DNA of 64,000 nt, taken from Stygiolobus caldivivus. GTDB lineage: Archaea > Thermoproteota > Thermoprotei_A > Sulfolobales > Sulfolobaceae. The notes beneath the pieces were generated by a model. The model had not been told where the DNA came from and did not search any database. It worked only from the letters and a program-made list of their open reading frames with translations. Below are positions 45,625-54,955 of this stretch, piece after piece (position 1 is the first letter of the stretch; the number at the start of each line of letters is the position of its first letter). Both the position numbers and the translations under genes were made by a program. The stretch is taken from positions 2,294,001 through 2,358,000 of the forward strand of contig NZ_AP024597.1 in NCBI RefSeq assembly GCF_019704315.1. Reading direction: 5' to 3'.

Positions 45625-46194
45625 ATGAATATCGGGCTGATAATCGGAATCTTAATCCTGATCTTTGACTTTGCTATCTCCATCTGGAACAGTTACAATG
45701 CCGGAAAGATAGCTACATACAGAAAAGGTCTAGGAACCTTGGTGTTCTTTTTAGGAGGATTTTTGCCAGTAAGTTATGTCATAGCTACAGTGATAACTTT
45801 TATTTTAGCATATTTAGGTTATATTTCGTCCTCTACTACCGTGTTTATCCTCAGCTTTGACTTTCTATTTTTCGGGCTAGCAATAATAATGTGGGGAGTA
45901 ATAGCCACTACCCTGAGTATAGTAGCTACAGTAAAAGGACGGAGCTGGACAGCCGGAATAATAACTGTATATAACGCCTTTGCTACTATTGCGGACGCGT
46001 GGGAGTATATAACGGGTTTCCTCTCTGCGTGGAAAAATGTGAGGAGAGCTATCGACTCAAGTGATTTCTCGGTCATTGACGTAATAGCGATCTTAGCAAT
46101 ATCATTAGGGATAGGTTATATAATTTCTTATGTAGCTTATAAAGAAGGAATTAAGTCTGAGTCAGGTTACTATACTTCAAGGCAATTTTTTTAA
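45625..46194 (+). CDS. hypothetical membrane protein
   Basis: 189 residues with about five membrane segments. Loops are short, with a conserved-looking WNSYNAGKIATYRKGLG after the first helix. The TATA-like TTTTAAAG is about 26 bases before the ATG. No family recognised. It abuts the convergent lpdA gene with no gap (stop at 46194, next stop at 46195). Confidence 0.6.
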   Translation: MNIGLIIGILILIFDFAISIWNSYNAGKIATYRKGLGTLVFFLGGFLPVSYVIATVITFILAYLGYISSSTTVFILSFDFLFFGLAIIMWGVIATTLSIVATVKGRSWTAGIITVYNAFATIADAWEYITGFLSAWKNVRRAIDSSDFSVIDVIAILAISLGIGYIISYVAYKEGIKSESGYYTSRQFF

Positions 46195-47568
46195 TCACAG
46201 TACTTTTCTAGCCGTGTAAGCTACTAGCTCATTTGTAGTAGGGTGTTGGTCTGCAAATTCAGCCAGTTGCCTTGCTGTCAACCCATGGGCTACCGCTTGT
46301 CCTAATTCGTTAATTACAAACCCCGCGTGGACTCCTACTATCCACGCCCCTATCAGCCTTAAGCTACCGCGTTCAAAGTATAGTTTAAGTACGCCACCCA
46401 TCTCGTCATACATCTGAGCCATAGGGTCATTTTTCATATCATATGACGCCTCAATAACGCTTAGACCCAATTTCTTAGCTTCACTTGGCATGATCCCTAC
46501 ATAGGCTGCTGGAGGGATAGTGAAGATAGTAACTGGGATACTCTTATAGTCTACATAGTCAGTAGCAACACCGTTACTCATAATATTATACGAGGCCGCC
46601 ACGGACATCCTAACCGCCGCGTGAAAATAAGGTGCTTTCCCGTTAACGTCGCCCGTAGCAAAAACATTAGGTAAGTTCGTCCTCATCGCCTCGTCTACAC
46701 TTATATGTCCCTTAGAGTCGAGCGCTAAAATACCAGAAGCACCTTCAGGTAAAACTGGCTTCCTACCAGTAGCTAACATTACTAAGCCTGTAGAAATACT
46801 CTTCTTATTACCTTTTTCATCACTATAAAGTACCTCAAACTCGTTCTCACTTTTCTTCCTTATTTCCAATAAGGGACTGTTGTACATTATATTTATGTCC
46901 AATAGGGGTAAGAGGGTTTCTACTATCTCGTTTTCAAACCCTTTAAGGACTCGACCACTCCTTACTAAGACCCTTACACTATACCCTAGGCTTTTTAATA
47001 TCGTAGCGGTCTCTAGAGCTATATACCCTCCGCCTACTATTGTGATATCGTCGGGAAGCTTCCGTATATTAGTCTTGTAACCATATAGGTCATCGCTCGT
47101 AATGGCGAATTCAGAGCCGGGGAACTTAGGCTTAACCGGCTCGCTCCCGGTTGCTATAATAACGTATCTACCTCTGATCTCAATCTCTCTACCTTCTCCC
47201 TCTACATCGACTCTTACCGTTTTATTGTCAAGCAACTTAGCTGTACCCTTTATTAGTTCCACATTTTCTTTAAACTCCTTTAGTTCCTCTCTATGTTGTA
47301 TAAACCTAGTCTCTTGGACTTTATCCTTATGGTCTTGGACTATAGAAAAGTCAGGTCTTATACTAGTCTTTAAAATACGGTTATTTCTCCACACCATCTG
47401 GGCAATTTCTCTTACTGTTTTAGACGGAATACACCCAGAAAAAAGGCAGTTCCCTCCTAGTTCACCTTTAGGGTCTATTATTACTACCTTATACCCTGAC
47501 CTGGCTAACCTGAAAGCGGCTGGGTAACCTCCTCCGCCTCCACCTATTACTATCACATCAGTTTCCAT
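46195..47568 (-). CDS. lpdA: dihydrolipoamide dehydrogenase
   Basis: 457 residues, flavoprotein disulfide reductase. N-terminal FAD motif IGGGGGGYPA, redox pair Cys41/Cys46 (GGNCLFSGCIPSK), NAD domain VGGGYIALE, second FAD site ATGDVNG, and the C-terminal His-Glu (HPTTNEL). Reoxidises lipoyl groups of 2-oxoacid dehydrogenase or related complexes. The CLFSGC redox loop differs from the commoner CLNxGC. ATG start. Confidence 0.9.
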   Translation of the reverse strand: METDVIVIGGGGGGYPAAFRLARSGYKVVIIDPKGELGGNCLFSGCIPSKTVREIAQMVWRNNRILKTSIRPDFSIVQDHKDKVQETRFIQHREELKEFKENVELIKGTAKLLDNKTVRVDVEGEGREIEIRGRYVIIATGSEPVKPKFPGSEFAITSDDLYGYKTNIRKLPDDITIVGGGYIALETATILKSLGYSVRVLVRSGRVLKGFENEIVETLLPLLDINIMYNSPLLEIRKKSENEFEVLYSDEKGNKKSISTGLVMLATGRKPVLPEGASGILALDSKGHISVDEAMRTNLPNVFATGDVNGKAPYFHAAVRMSVAASYNIMSNGVATDYVDYKSIPVTIFTIPPAAYVGIMPSEAKKLGLSVIEASYDMKNDPMAQMYDEMGGVLKLYFERGSLRLIGAWIVGVHAGFVINELGQAVAHGLTARQLAEFADQHPTTNELVAYTARKVL

Positions 47569-47600
47569 AAAAATATGTTTAAAGAACCAAGGTTAAAAAT

Positions 47601-49562
47601 TCATTTCGAGAGAATACTAGCTATCTGCTCACTCGTGTACCTCTTTGTATAATCTGGGTTTACACAGCCGTAAATTACTGTAACCAACTCCTGTGGTACA
47701 TTAGGAGGTAATTGGAGACGCCACGAAGCCAGTGCCGACCTAGCTTGGTTAATGTAATTTAAAGCTTCGTTAATCCTACCACTTATATAGAGGTCTGACG
47801 CATGATTTAGATATGCTATTGCTGGGTTATCGTTGCGGAGAGTGAGTAAGTAGTAAGCGGTTATCCCTAGAGCGAACACGTCCATAGAAGGGCTAGCTCC
47901 TCTTCCTAGAATTATTGCCTCTATTTGTTCTGGCGGACTATATGCAGGTGTAGCTTGATTAAACCTCTGCCCTACTTTTACTGCAGAACCTAGATCTCCT
48001 AACTTTACATTACCTACAACACTAAGGACTTTCAATACCTCATCGGGCGAACTCCCCAATTTCTTGGTAAAGAAAATGTTCTGGGGTTTAACGTCTAGGT
48101 GGACATACCCGTTTTTGTGTAAAAAGTTCAGTGCTAACGATATCTCCCTGATGATATTTTTAACTATCAGCGGCCATTGCGGGGAATAAACAAGATTTGT
48201 TTTTGCAAGATCTGCCGCGGTTCCCCCTTCCATGAACTCCATAATAATTGCAGGGGGGTACTTGAAGTATGCTTCGCTATTTCCTTTTAACGCTGAGGTT
48301 ATGTTATTTATATCAACATATATCCCATAAATTCTAACGAACCGCGGGTTCTTAGACAGCTCCTTTAGGTTCTCTGATTCTCTAAACAAATCGTCGAAAG
48401 ACGAAGCACTGATTATTCTAGTCTGCGAAGGGTCATTCCTCATACTTAAGACCTTAATTGCGTAAGCCACTCCGTCTTTTTCCGACTTCAGTACATATCC
48501 GTTCCCTCCTATGCCTAGCACAGAGACTACGTTATAGCCGTAGATATCATTGCCGACCCAAACTTTCGGATCCCACTTATCCAAACTAGGGAGTTGAAGG
48601 GGCTTTTTAGGCTCAACAACACTAGTGTAGTTTATAGTAATTCTATCCCCCCTGTTTATTACACCGTTTTCAATAGTAGGTTTAAAGATAACCTCACCGA
48701 TCTTAATTTCTTTAGCTTTCCATTGAGCGTCTTTTGAGCCTAGTATAGGGACTAGGATAGGAGATGAAGGATTACTGGATACATATTCATAACCTCCCAC
48801 GTTTATACTCCACTGGATATTTGATGGTAGTCCTGTTGCGAAGAACGTGGCAAAACAATGAGGGTATCTGTCGTACGGTAAAGTGTCACTAGGCGTAAAT
48901 GATATGACAGCCTTTCTACCCTCTTTTACGACCCCACTGGTCCTGTCAGGTAGAAAGTACTTCCCTTGTGCGTATGACGGACAGACCCTGAACTCGACCT
49001 TCTTCTCCTCTAACACTAGTTTTTGCCCGTTCACCTTCTTCACAACACCATTGACCTCGATCTCCCATTGGGAGCCACTCGGTATTCCTCTCTGTACAAT
49101 TACAATAGGGTAGCCTTTACCTGAAGCCGCAACTATATTTGCAAAAGCTAGCGTGGTAAAAGAAGAGAGTAAGAAAGGTAAAGAAAGCTGACCCATAGTG
49201 GGAGAAAAGGAAGAAAGCTCGTAAGTTATAAGGCTCCCAGCTATCATAATTACTTCCCAAACACACGGGACTGCAAGACCGGGTAAACCGAGTAATATGA
49301 GGAAGACAGGTATTAAATAGGGGATGGATAAAAGGTTAAGGTTGCCTGAAAAAAACACTAAAGCTAGGGGTACAGTTAAGGAGAGAATAAATGGGATCGC
49401 TGTAATAGTCCTGTTGAAAGAGGCTAGGAGTGAAAACAGCGATGAAGCTAGTAAAATGACTACGTAAACAATAGATACTCCGTGAAATAAAACCAGGAGT
49501 AATATTGACGCAAATATGTCGATAATGGAAGCTTTCAATAACCTTTTGTTATAATAGGTCAT
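47601..49562 (-). CDS. membrane Ser/Thr protein kinase 2
   Basis: 653 residues from ATG 49562 (a GTG at 49583 is possible; TTTTTAT at the right distance favours the ATG). About six N-terminal membrane segments are followed by two beta domains opening GIPSGSQWEIEVNG and GLPSNIQWSINVGG, then a kinase domain. Motifs: Gly-loop LGIGGNGYV, lysine YAIKV, catalytic loop HLDVKPQN, metal loop GDLGSA, SPPEQIEAI. WDPKVWVG...YGY precedes the kinase. It senses something at the membrane and phosphorylates Ser/Thr in the cytoplasm; the ligand is unknown. Confidence 0.85.
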   Translation of the reverse strand: MTYYNKRLLKASIIDIFASILLLVLFHGVSIVYVVILLASSLFSLLASFNRTITAIPFILSLTVPLALVFFSGNLNLLSIPYLIPVFLILLGLPGLAVPCVWEVIMIAGSLITYELSSFSPTMGQLSLPFLLSSFTTLAFANIVAASGKGYPIVIVQRGIPSGSQWEIEVNGVVKKVNGQKLVLEEKKVEFRVCPSYAQGKYFLPDRTSGVVKEGRKAVISFTPSDTLPYDRYPHCFATFFATGLPSNIQWSINVGGYEYVSSNPSSPILVPILGSKDAQWKAKEIKIGEVIFKPTIENGVINRGDRITINYTSVVEPKKPLQLPSLDKWDPKVWVGNDIYGYNVVSVLGIGGNGYVLKSEKDGVAYAIKVLSMRNDPSQTRIISASSFDDLFRESENLKELSKNPRFVRIYGIYVDINNITSALKGNSEAYFKYPPAIIMEFMEGGTAADLAKTNLVYSPQWPLIVKNIIREISLALNFLHKNGYVHLDVKPQNIFFTKKLGSSPDEVLKVLSVVGNVKLGDLGSAVKVGQRFNQATPAYSPPEQIEAIILGRGASPSMDVFALGITAYYLLTLRNDNPAIAYLNHASDLYISGRINEALNYINQARSALASWRLQLPPNVPQELVTVIYGCVNPDYTKRYTSEQIASILSK

Positions 49563-49731
49563 AGTTGATAATATTTTTAGCACTCATAAAAAATTAAGCA
49601 ATATAAGCTTCCGATCCATTTTAAGCGATAATATAGAATAATCTAAAATTAATATGAAAATTAACCGTTAATCACCGGATCTAGGTAAGGCTTTATTAAA
49701 AATAAAATAGTGAAACTAAATATAATAAATT

Positions 49732-50901
49732 ATGAAGTTTGGGTTCTCTACATCAGCCTTTCAATTTGAGGAAACTAACACCAATTCAGACTGGTATGAG
49801 TGGTTAAAAGACGAAGTTAATATCACATCAGGTAAAGTAGTCCCTTATTTACCTTATATGAACTATTACCTCACTAGGTACATGAAAATACATGAAATAG
49901 CAGAAAAATTAAACGCGTCAATCTGGAGGTTTAACCCCAGTTGGGCAAGGTTATTCAAGGACAGTAAAAGAGTAGATGACGATGCAGTAAAAAAATACAG
50001 AGAGATTTTAAAAGACTTAAAAAATAGGGGGTTTACGGTAATCCTATGCCTGAACCACTTTGACCTCCCGCTTTGGGTACACCAACCAATAATAGCTAGA
50101 GATTTCCTACTGTCCAAGGGAAAATTGGGCTGGTATACTGAAGACACTGTAAAGGAATTCTTATCGTTTTCTAAATTTGTAGTAGATAATTTTTCAGAAT
50201 ACGTAGACTTATGGTGTACGTTTAACGAACCTAACATATTGGCTAATTTCTCGTATTTAACCGGGATCTTCCCACCTGGCATAACGAGTAAGAACGCATT
50301 CCAAAAAGCTTTAACAAACATAGTTACAGCCCATAACTTAGTTTATGAAGAACTTAAAGGGCTGAAAGTAGGAATTATCTATAACTTCCCCTATGTTCAG
50401 GGTAGCAAAGAAATGGAAGAAAATATAGCATATTCGTTTTTAGAAAAGGTAAAGTTTGATTGGATTGGGGTAAATTATTATTCTAGGATTGTATACGACG
50501 AAAACGGAAGCCCGAAGAAAGGTTACGGGATTTTCTGTCAGCCTAATTCAGTGTCTTTGGAGGGTAATCCTACATCTGATTACGGGTGGGAGGTCTATCC
50601 TAAAGGACTTGAAGAGGTCCTTAAGGCTGTGAATAACAGGTTTAACAAACCGATTTATGTTACCGAAAACGGTATAGCCGACTCAAGGGACTTCCTGAGA
50701 CCTAATTTCTTAGCCCAGCACCTAGAGGCTATTAAGAACTCTGGAATTAAAGTCGAGGCTTATCTACATTGGTCTATAATAGATAATTTTGAGTGGAACT
50801 TCGGGTATGAAATGAAATTCGGTTTGTATACTTTAGACCTGAAACCCAGGCCTAGCTCGTATTTATTTAAAGAGTTTACTGAGGTATACTCTAATGCGTG
50901 A
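49732..50901 (+). CDS. GH1 beta-glycosidase, short form
   Basis: 389 residues, about 100 shorter than the well-known Sulfolobus beta-glycosidase of GH1. The catalytic acid/base is Glu166 (TFNEPN) and the nucleophile is Glu312 (VTENG). Other sugar-binding stretches are NHFDLPLW and WSIIDNFEW. The missing length lies in loops and the C-terminus, so substrate range may differ (beta-glucoside, galactoside or fucoside). It lacks a signal peptide, so it is cytoplasmic. A TATA-like ATAAAATAG is 26 bases before the ATG. Confidence 0.88.
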   Translation: MKFGFSTSAFQFEETNTNSDWYEWLKDEVNITSGKVVPYLPYMNYYLTRYMKIHEIAEKLNASIWRFNPSWARLFKDSKRVDDDAVKKYREILKDLKNRGFTVILCLNHFDLPLWVHQPIIARDFLLSKGKLGWYTEDTVKEFLSFSKFVVDNFSEYVDLWCTFNEPNILANFSYLTGIFPPGITSKNAFQKALTNIVTAHNLVYEELKGLKVGIIYNFPYVQGSKEMEENIAYSFLEKVKFDWIGVNYYSRIVYDENGSPKKGYGIFCQPNSVSLEGNPTSDYGWEVYPKGLEEVLKAVNNRFNKPIYVTENGIADSRDFLRPNFLAQHLEAIKNSGIKVEAYLHWSIIDNFEWNFGYEMKFGLYTLDLKPRPSSYLFKEFTEVYSNA

Positions 50902-51116
50902 GAATTTCCCTTTCATGCTAAACAAATCCCTAGCTCTTATCAAAATTTAACTAGTTTCTTAATATAAGATTTTTAATAATGGACTTGCTCAAGGTTACTT
51001 AAAAACAATCATAGTTATTATATAGCTAAGTCATTGCTAGCCACTAACTAAAAAATCACCCGTAAAGCTCTTAGGGATCACATAAATAGAGAAAATACTG
51101 CAAAAAGGAGAAAAAA

Positions 51117-52163
51117 TTAGAATGTATTAGTAATTTCCATATCACTTATCAATGAATTTAACTGAGGGGTAGAATATAGTAGCTGAGGAGGAAAAGTAAT
51201 AAGGACTACGACAACCCAATCTCCAAATGCCGTAACGCCTTCTAATACATTTCCTCCTCTCGCTATATAAACAGTGTAACCGTTTACTAGACTCATACAT
51301 TTAATAGTGTTTGAAGAGGTGTAATATACGCTATTTGATGTTATATAGGTTAATATATCTTGAGCTATTGTGTTTGAAGAGGTGTTAATGTAGACTGAAT
51401 ATACATTTACTCCACCACTACTATACTCTTCCAGTAAGCCAGCCATCGCCCCCTGAATTAGTGATACTTTTTCCCCCATAACATAAGAGTAAATCAGGGA
51501 TAAGTTACTGGTCTTCAACACTAGGTTCCAGTTTAGATCCCCTAAAACACTGTCCAGCTGTACGGGTGTCAGGCTGGTGACACCTTTAGCCGGAGGAGGG
51601 ATATAAAGCGGGGGTAGCAGGATTATATCAAAGAAATATGGTAAAACAACTGAGAGGGCTAATAACGCTATTGCAATGAACGCAACATCGGCCACTACAG
51701 CCTTCAGAATCTTTTTCTTCTTATTCCTTGGGCCTGACGGTTTTTTACCCGTTTCAACACTTTTATTTACACTACCTTGGCCCACCGGGAATTGCTGTCC
51801 CATTGGGAACTGTGGTAGAGTACTCGTCGGTAACTGCTGTGGGGGATATGAAACGGTAGGTTGAGGGGAGAACTGAGGCTGAACCTTTAATGTTTGTTGG
51901 TCAGGAACGTACTGCTGTAAAGGAGAATTTAACCTGAAACCACACTTCTTGCAGAAATTAGCTTCAGGCACATTATTGGTACCGCATCTTGGGCATTGAA
52001 TTAAACTAGGCTGATTGAACTTAATTGTCTGACTTGAGGGAGTCGGAAACGTAACTGTATTAGAAGTCTGTTGAGGAAAACTCATGAGAAGATTACCGCA
52101 TCTTACACAGTAAATGAATTCATCATTATTGGGGTATCCACATCTATTGCAATACTTTACCAT
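51117..52163 (-). CDS. double zinc-ribbon membrane protein
   Basis: 348 residues. Two N-terminal zinc ribbons, CNRCG(10)CVRCG and CPRCG(10)CKKCG, lie in the first 75 residues. A Gln/Pro/Ser-rich flexible stretch, a basic patch (SGPRNKKKK), one membrane segment (about residues 155-180) and an external domain follow. It is placed between membrane kinases 2 and 3 and could be an adaptor or substrate for them, which is inference. ATG start. Confidence 0.65.
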   Translation of the reverse strand: MVKYCNRCGYPNNDEFIYCVRCGNLLMSFPQQTSNTVTFPTPSSQTIKFNQPSLIQCPRCGTNNVPEANFCKKCGFRLNSPLQQYVPDQQTLKVQPQFSPQPTVSYPPQQLPTSTLPQFPMGQQFPVGQGSVNKSVETGKKPSGPRNKKKKILKAVVADVAFIAIALLALSVVLPYFFDIILLPPLYIPPPAKGVTSLTPVQLDSVLGDLNWNLVLKTSNLSLIYSYVMGEKVSLIQGAMAGLLEEYSSGGVNVYSVYINTSSNTIAQDILTYITSNSVYYTSSNTIKCMSLVNGYTVYIARGGNVLEGVTAFGDWVVVVLITFPPQLLYSTPQLNSLISDMEITNTF

Positions 52164-52239
52164 TAACTATCATACAAGCGGTTATATTATTAAAAATTGT
52201 CCCAGACACATCTCAAATAACAAATCTGACCAAATGGGT

Positions 52240-52815
52240 TTAAATTTCTAATTCATCACAGTTTCTTTTTAGCTGTCTTTTCAAATAAACAGAATTGATT
52301 ATTATCAAGTATGACATAGCAAGTAAATTAGTACCTACAGTACATTCTAGTATATCAACTATAGAATTACCAAGACCAAAATACGAGTTTACGGCAAAGT
52401 TAACTAATGGTAATAGGAATAGAATGAGTGAGATAATCTTCAATTGCCTAGAAAAGACTGAGAATTTATTAGCTATATTATCTATCCTTATCATAAGTTT
52501 TGATAGGTTGTATATTTTACCTATTTCATCATTCATAGCTCGTGCTTTGTCTATCACTTGCTTTTGTAAATTATCAAATTTCACTTCCCCTTCTATTTTG
52601 TTTGCAATAAGGATCTCTTCTAGGAGTTCTGATAAGCTACTCTCTGAGAAAAATTCTACTCCTTTTTCAAGGAATTTTATTATTATTTTCCTTTTTCCTT
52701 CACCGAGCAAATAGTTTGCACTTCTACCTAACTTAACACTAGTCTTATATGTTATAATACCATTTAGCCAAGTAAATAGAGCAAGCCCTAATATTATCAA
52801 TATATTCTCAACCAC
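52240..52815 (-). CDS. hypothetical membrane protein
   Basis: 191 residues beginning with GTG. One N-terminal membrane segment is followed by a cytosolic helical part (residues about 30-115) and two further segments at the C-terminal end (LISLILFLLPLVNFAV and YLIIINSVYL). The charged helices could form a coiled coil. No family recognised. It is between the zinc-ribbon gene and kinase 3. Confidence 0.5.
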   Translation of the reverse strand: MVENILIILGLALFTWLNGIITYKTSVKLGRSANYLLGEGKRKIIIKFLEKGVEFFSESSLSELLEEILIANKIEGEVKFDNLQKQVIDKARAMNDEIGKIYNLSKLMIRIDNIANKFSVFSRQLKIISLILFLLPLVNFAVNSYFGLGNSIVDILECTVGTNLLAMSYLIIINSVYLKRQLKRNCDELEI

Positions 52816-53039
52816 GGCTAATTACCTCGATCATTTGCCTTACCATATCTATTAAAGCTGTTATAACCTAATCCCTTAATAAAGGGTTGGACAGTCGCTG
52901 AATATAAACGTTGCATATAATTCTTTTTCTACTTTAGATATTTTTATACCTAACTTTATAAAAGACAAAATGATATAAAGTAGATTTAGCTTAATAAAAT
53001 ATAACTTAAAATTGATTATAGGGTTAAAAATGTATTTTT

Positions 53040-54947
53040 TTATAGATTTTTTAATAAATAAGATAGATTGTCTATGTTAGATTTAAGAGATTTTTGAATA
53101 AACTCACGTAGTTCATAAGGTAAATCTGAGGGGAAATCTATATTCCATAATTTTATTACTTGTTTAGCCTCGTCTACTTTTTTCAACGCACTACCGACAT
53201 CATTACCGTTATAAAGGTCTATAGCTTCATCCAAGTATTTACTAACAGGACTTTCTTTACCAGTAACCATATAATAGGCTGTCATACCCAAGCTAAAGAT
53301 ATCGAAATTTACTTTAGCCCCTAACCCTAATATTGCGTGCTCCAGTTGTTCAGGAGAACAATAAGCCGGAGTAGCTTGGAAAAACTTTTCGCCTACTCTC
53401 ACAGCCGAGCCTAAATCCCCTAATTTTATTGTGACCTGCCCCGACTCTAGCACCTTTTTCACCTCGTCTAACCCTCCATTTAACTTATCTGAGAAGAAGA
53501 TATTCTGGGGTTTAACGTCTAAGTGGATATACCCATTAGAGTGCATATATTCTAACGCGATCGCAGTGTACTTTATGACTATCCTGACTATTTCATACCA
53601 GTCTTTTGATGGCGAGAAATAATTAACGAATAGTTCTTTAGCAGTCCCCCCACTCATAAATTCGGTGACTATTGCTGGGGGATATTTTAAATAAGTTTCA
53701 GTATCACCCCTTAACACTGAGGCTATCTGGTTTACATCGGCAAATATCCCTGATACCTTAACTAGATAAGGGTTACCGTTACTTAACTTAACTAGGTTAT
53801 TAGACTCTTTAAATAAATCGGTAAACTCTCTTAACGCTACGGTTTGCGATCTGGAGAAACTAGGCTTTAAAATCTTTATAGCGTAATATCTGTTATCTTT
53901 TTCCCCCTTTAGCACATAACTGCTACCACCCTCGCTTACGGTATCGACAACGTTATACCCATAGAGTTTTGTCCCTACCCAGACTTTAGGATCCCAATTC
54001 TTAATGTCCAAAGCCCTCTTCACTATTTTAGGCTCAAATTCTATCCCTACTACACTACCCCTTAGAGCAGTCCCCGACTTCTGCTTAGGTTCAAAAATTA
54101 CATCTCCAAAGGATACTTTTTCAACTTCCCATTTTACAAAAGGCTGATCGAATACGGGTACAATCACTCTACTTTTCCCAGTATATTTATTCCCGTTCAC
54201 GGTTACAGAGAATTCTAGTTCTTTAGGTATATTTAAAGGGATAAAACTTACTGTACATTCTTCGTAACCCTTTAAAACATCTGAATCTTGTGTTTGTTTA
54301 AAATTTATTTCAACGTAATCCCCAGCTACTACCGAGCCCTTATAATTCGTGGGGACATAAAACGAATTAGAGTCTTTCACTGGGCAAGTTACCCATGACC
54401 CCCCTTCACTAATTATATTAATCTCGGGGTCCGAAGTCGGAATAACATTTCCGTTTAAGTCTATAAACCAAGGTAAACCTTTAGGCAGCCCTTTAGCCCT
54501 GAACGTTACTATCGTGAAATCTTTTCCTTTATATGCCCTCAAGTTCATCACAGTCAAATAAGTAAGGGGAAGAGATGTAACTAACCCTAGTATATATTCC
54601 GGCACAGTGAAGGGTGGGATGACCTTGTATAGGACGGAAACTATAATAAGGACGATCTCTATCATGCCGGCTATTAAAGTCCCAGCATAATATTCGTAAA
54701 ATACATAAATTACCACCAACACGGAAATTAGATAAAACGGACTAGGAAAACTAATTACACTAGTTATTGCAGAGAGAAATAAAGTATATTTAGAGAATTT
54801 CCTATTATATGCAGATTTAATACTTATTACTGCCGATACTAAACCTGGGACTGCATAAAGATCTCTGAATATAATAGCGTAAGAAATAAGAATTAAGAAT
54901 GCTACTAAAGCTGAAATAAAAAGCTTATTATTCGCAGGTTTTTCCAT
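53040..54947 (-). CDS. membrane Ser/Thr protein kinase 3
   Basis: 635 residues. Five or six membrane segments occupy residues 10-145; two beta domains follow (GLPKGLPWFIDLNG, NIPKELEFSVTVNG), then the kinase. Motifs: Gly-loop VSEGGSSYV (the first Gly of GxGxxG is Ser here), lysine YAIKI, catalytic loop HLDVKPQN, metal loop GDLGSA and CSPEQLEHA. WDPKVWVG...YGY precedes the kinase. It is a paralogue of kinase 2 with the same domain order. The photolyase gene follows upstream after only 8 bases. ATG start. Confidence 0.85.
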   Translation of the reverse strand: MEKPANNKLFISALVAFLILISYAIIFRDLYAVPGLVSAVISIKSAYNRKFSKYTLFLSAITSVISFPSPFYLISVLVVIYVFYEYYAGTLIAGMIEIVLIIVSVLYKVIPPFTVPEYILGLVTSLPLTYLTVMNLRAYKGKDFTIVTFRAKGLPKGLPWFIDLNGNVIPTSDPEINIISEGGSWVTCPVKDSNSFYVPTNYKGSVVAGDYVEINFKQTQDSDVLKGYEECTVSFIPLNIPKELEFSVTVNGNKYTGKSRVIVPVFDQPFVKWEVEKVSFGDVIFEPKQKSGTALRGSVVGIEFEPKIVKRALDIKNWDPKVWVGTKLYGYNVVDTVSEGGSSYVLKGEKDNRYYAIKILKPSFSRSQTVALREFTDLFKESNNLVKLSNGNPYLVKVSGIFADVNQIASVLRGDTETYLKYPPAIVTEFMSGGTAKELFVNYFSPSKDWYEIVRIVIKYTAIALEYMHSNGYIHLDVKPQNIFFSDKLNGGLDEVKKVLESGQVTIKLGDLGSAVRVGEKFFQATPAYCSPEQLEHAILGLGAKVNFDIFSLGMTAYYMVTGKESPVSKYLDEAIDLYNGNDVGSALKKVDEAKQVIKLWNIDFPSDLPYELREFIQKSLKSNIDNLSYLLKNL

Positions 54948-54955
54948 AAATTACA

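Noticed and set aside
47601-54947. Kinases as pseudokinases
   Set aside because: HLD and DLG depart from HRD and DFG, but the catalytic Asp, the metal Asp and the Lys are retained in all three, so catalysis is still possible.
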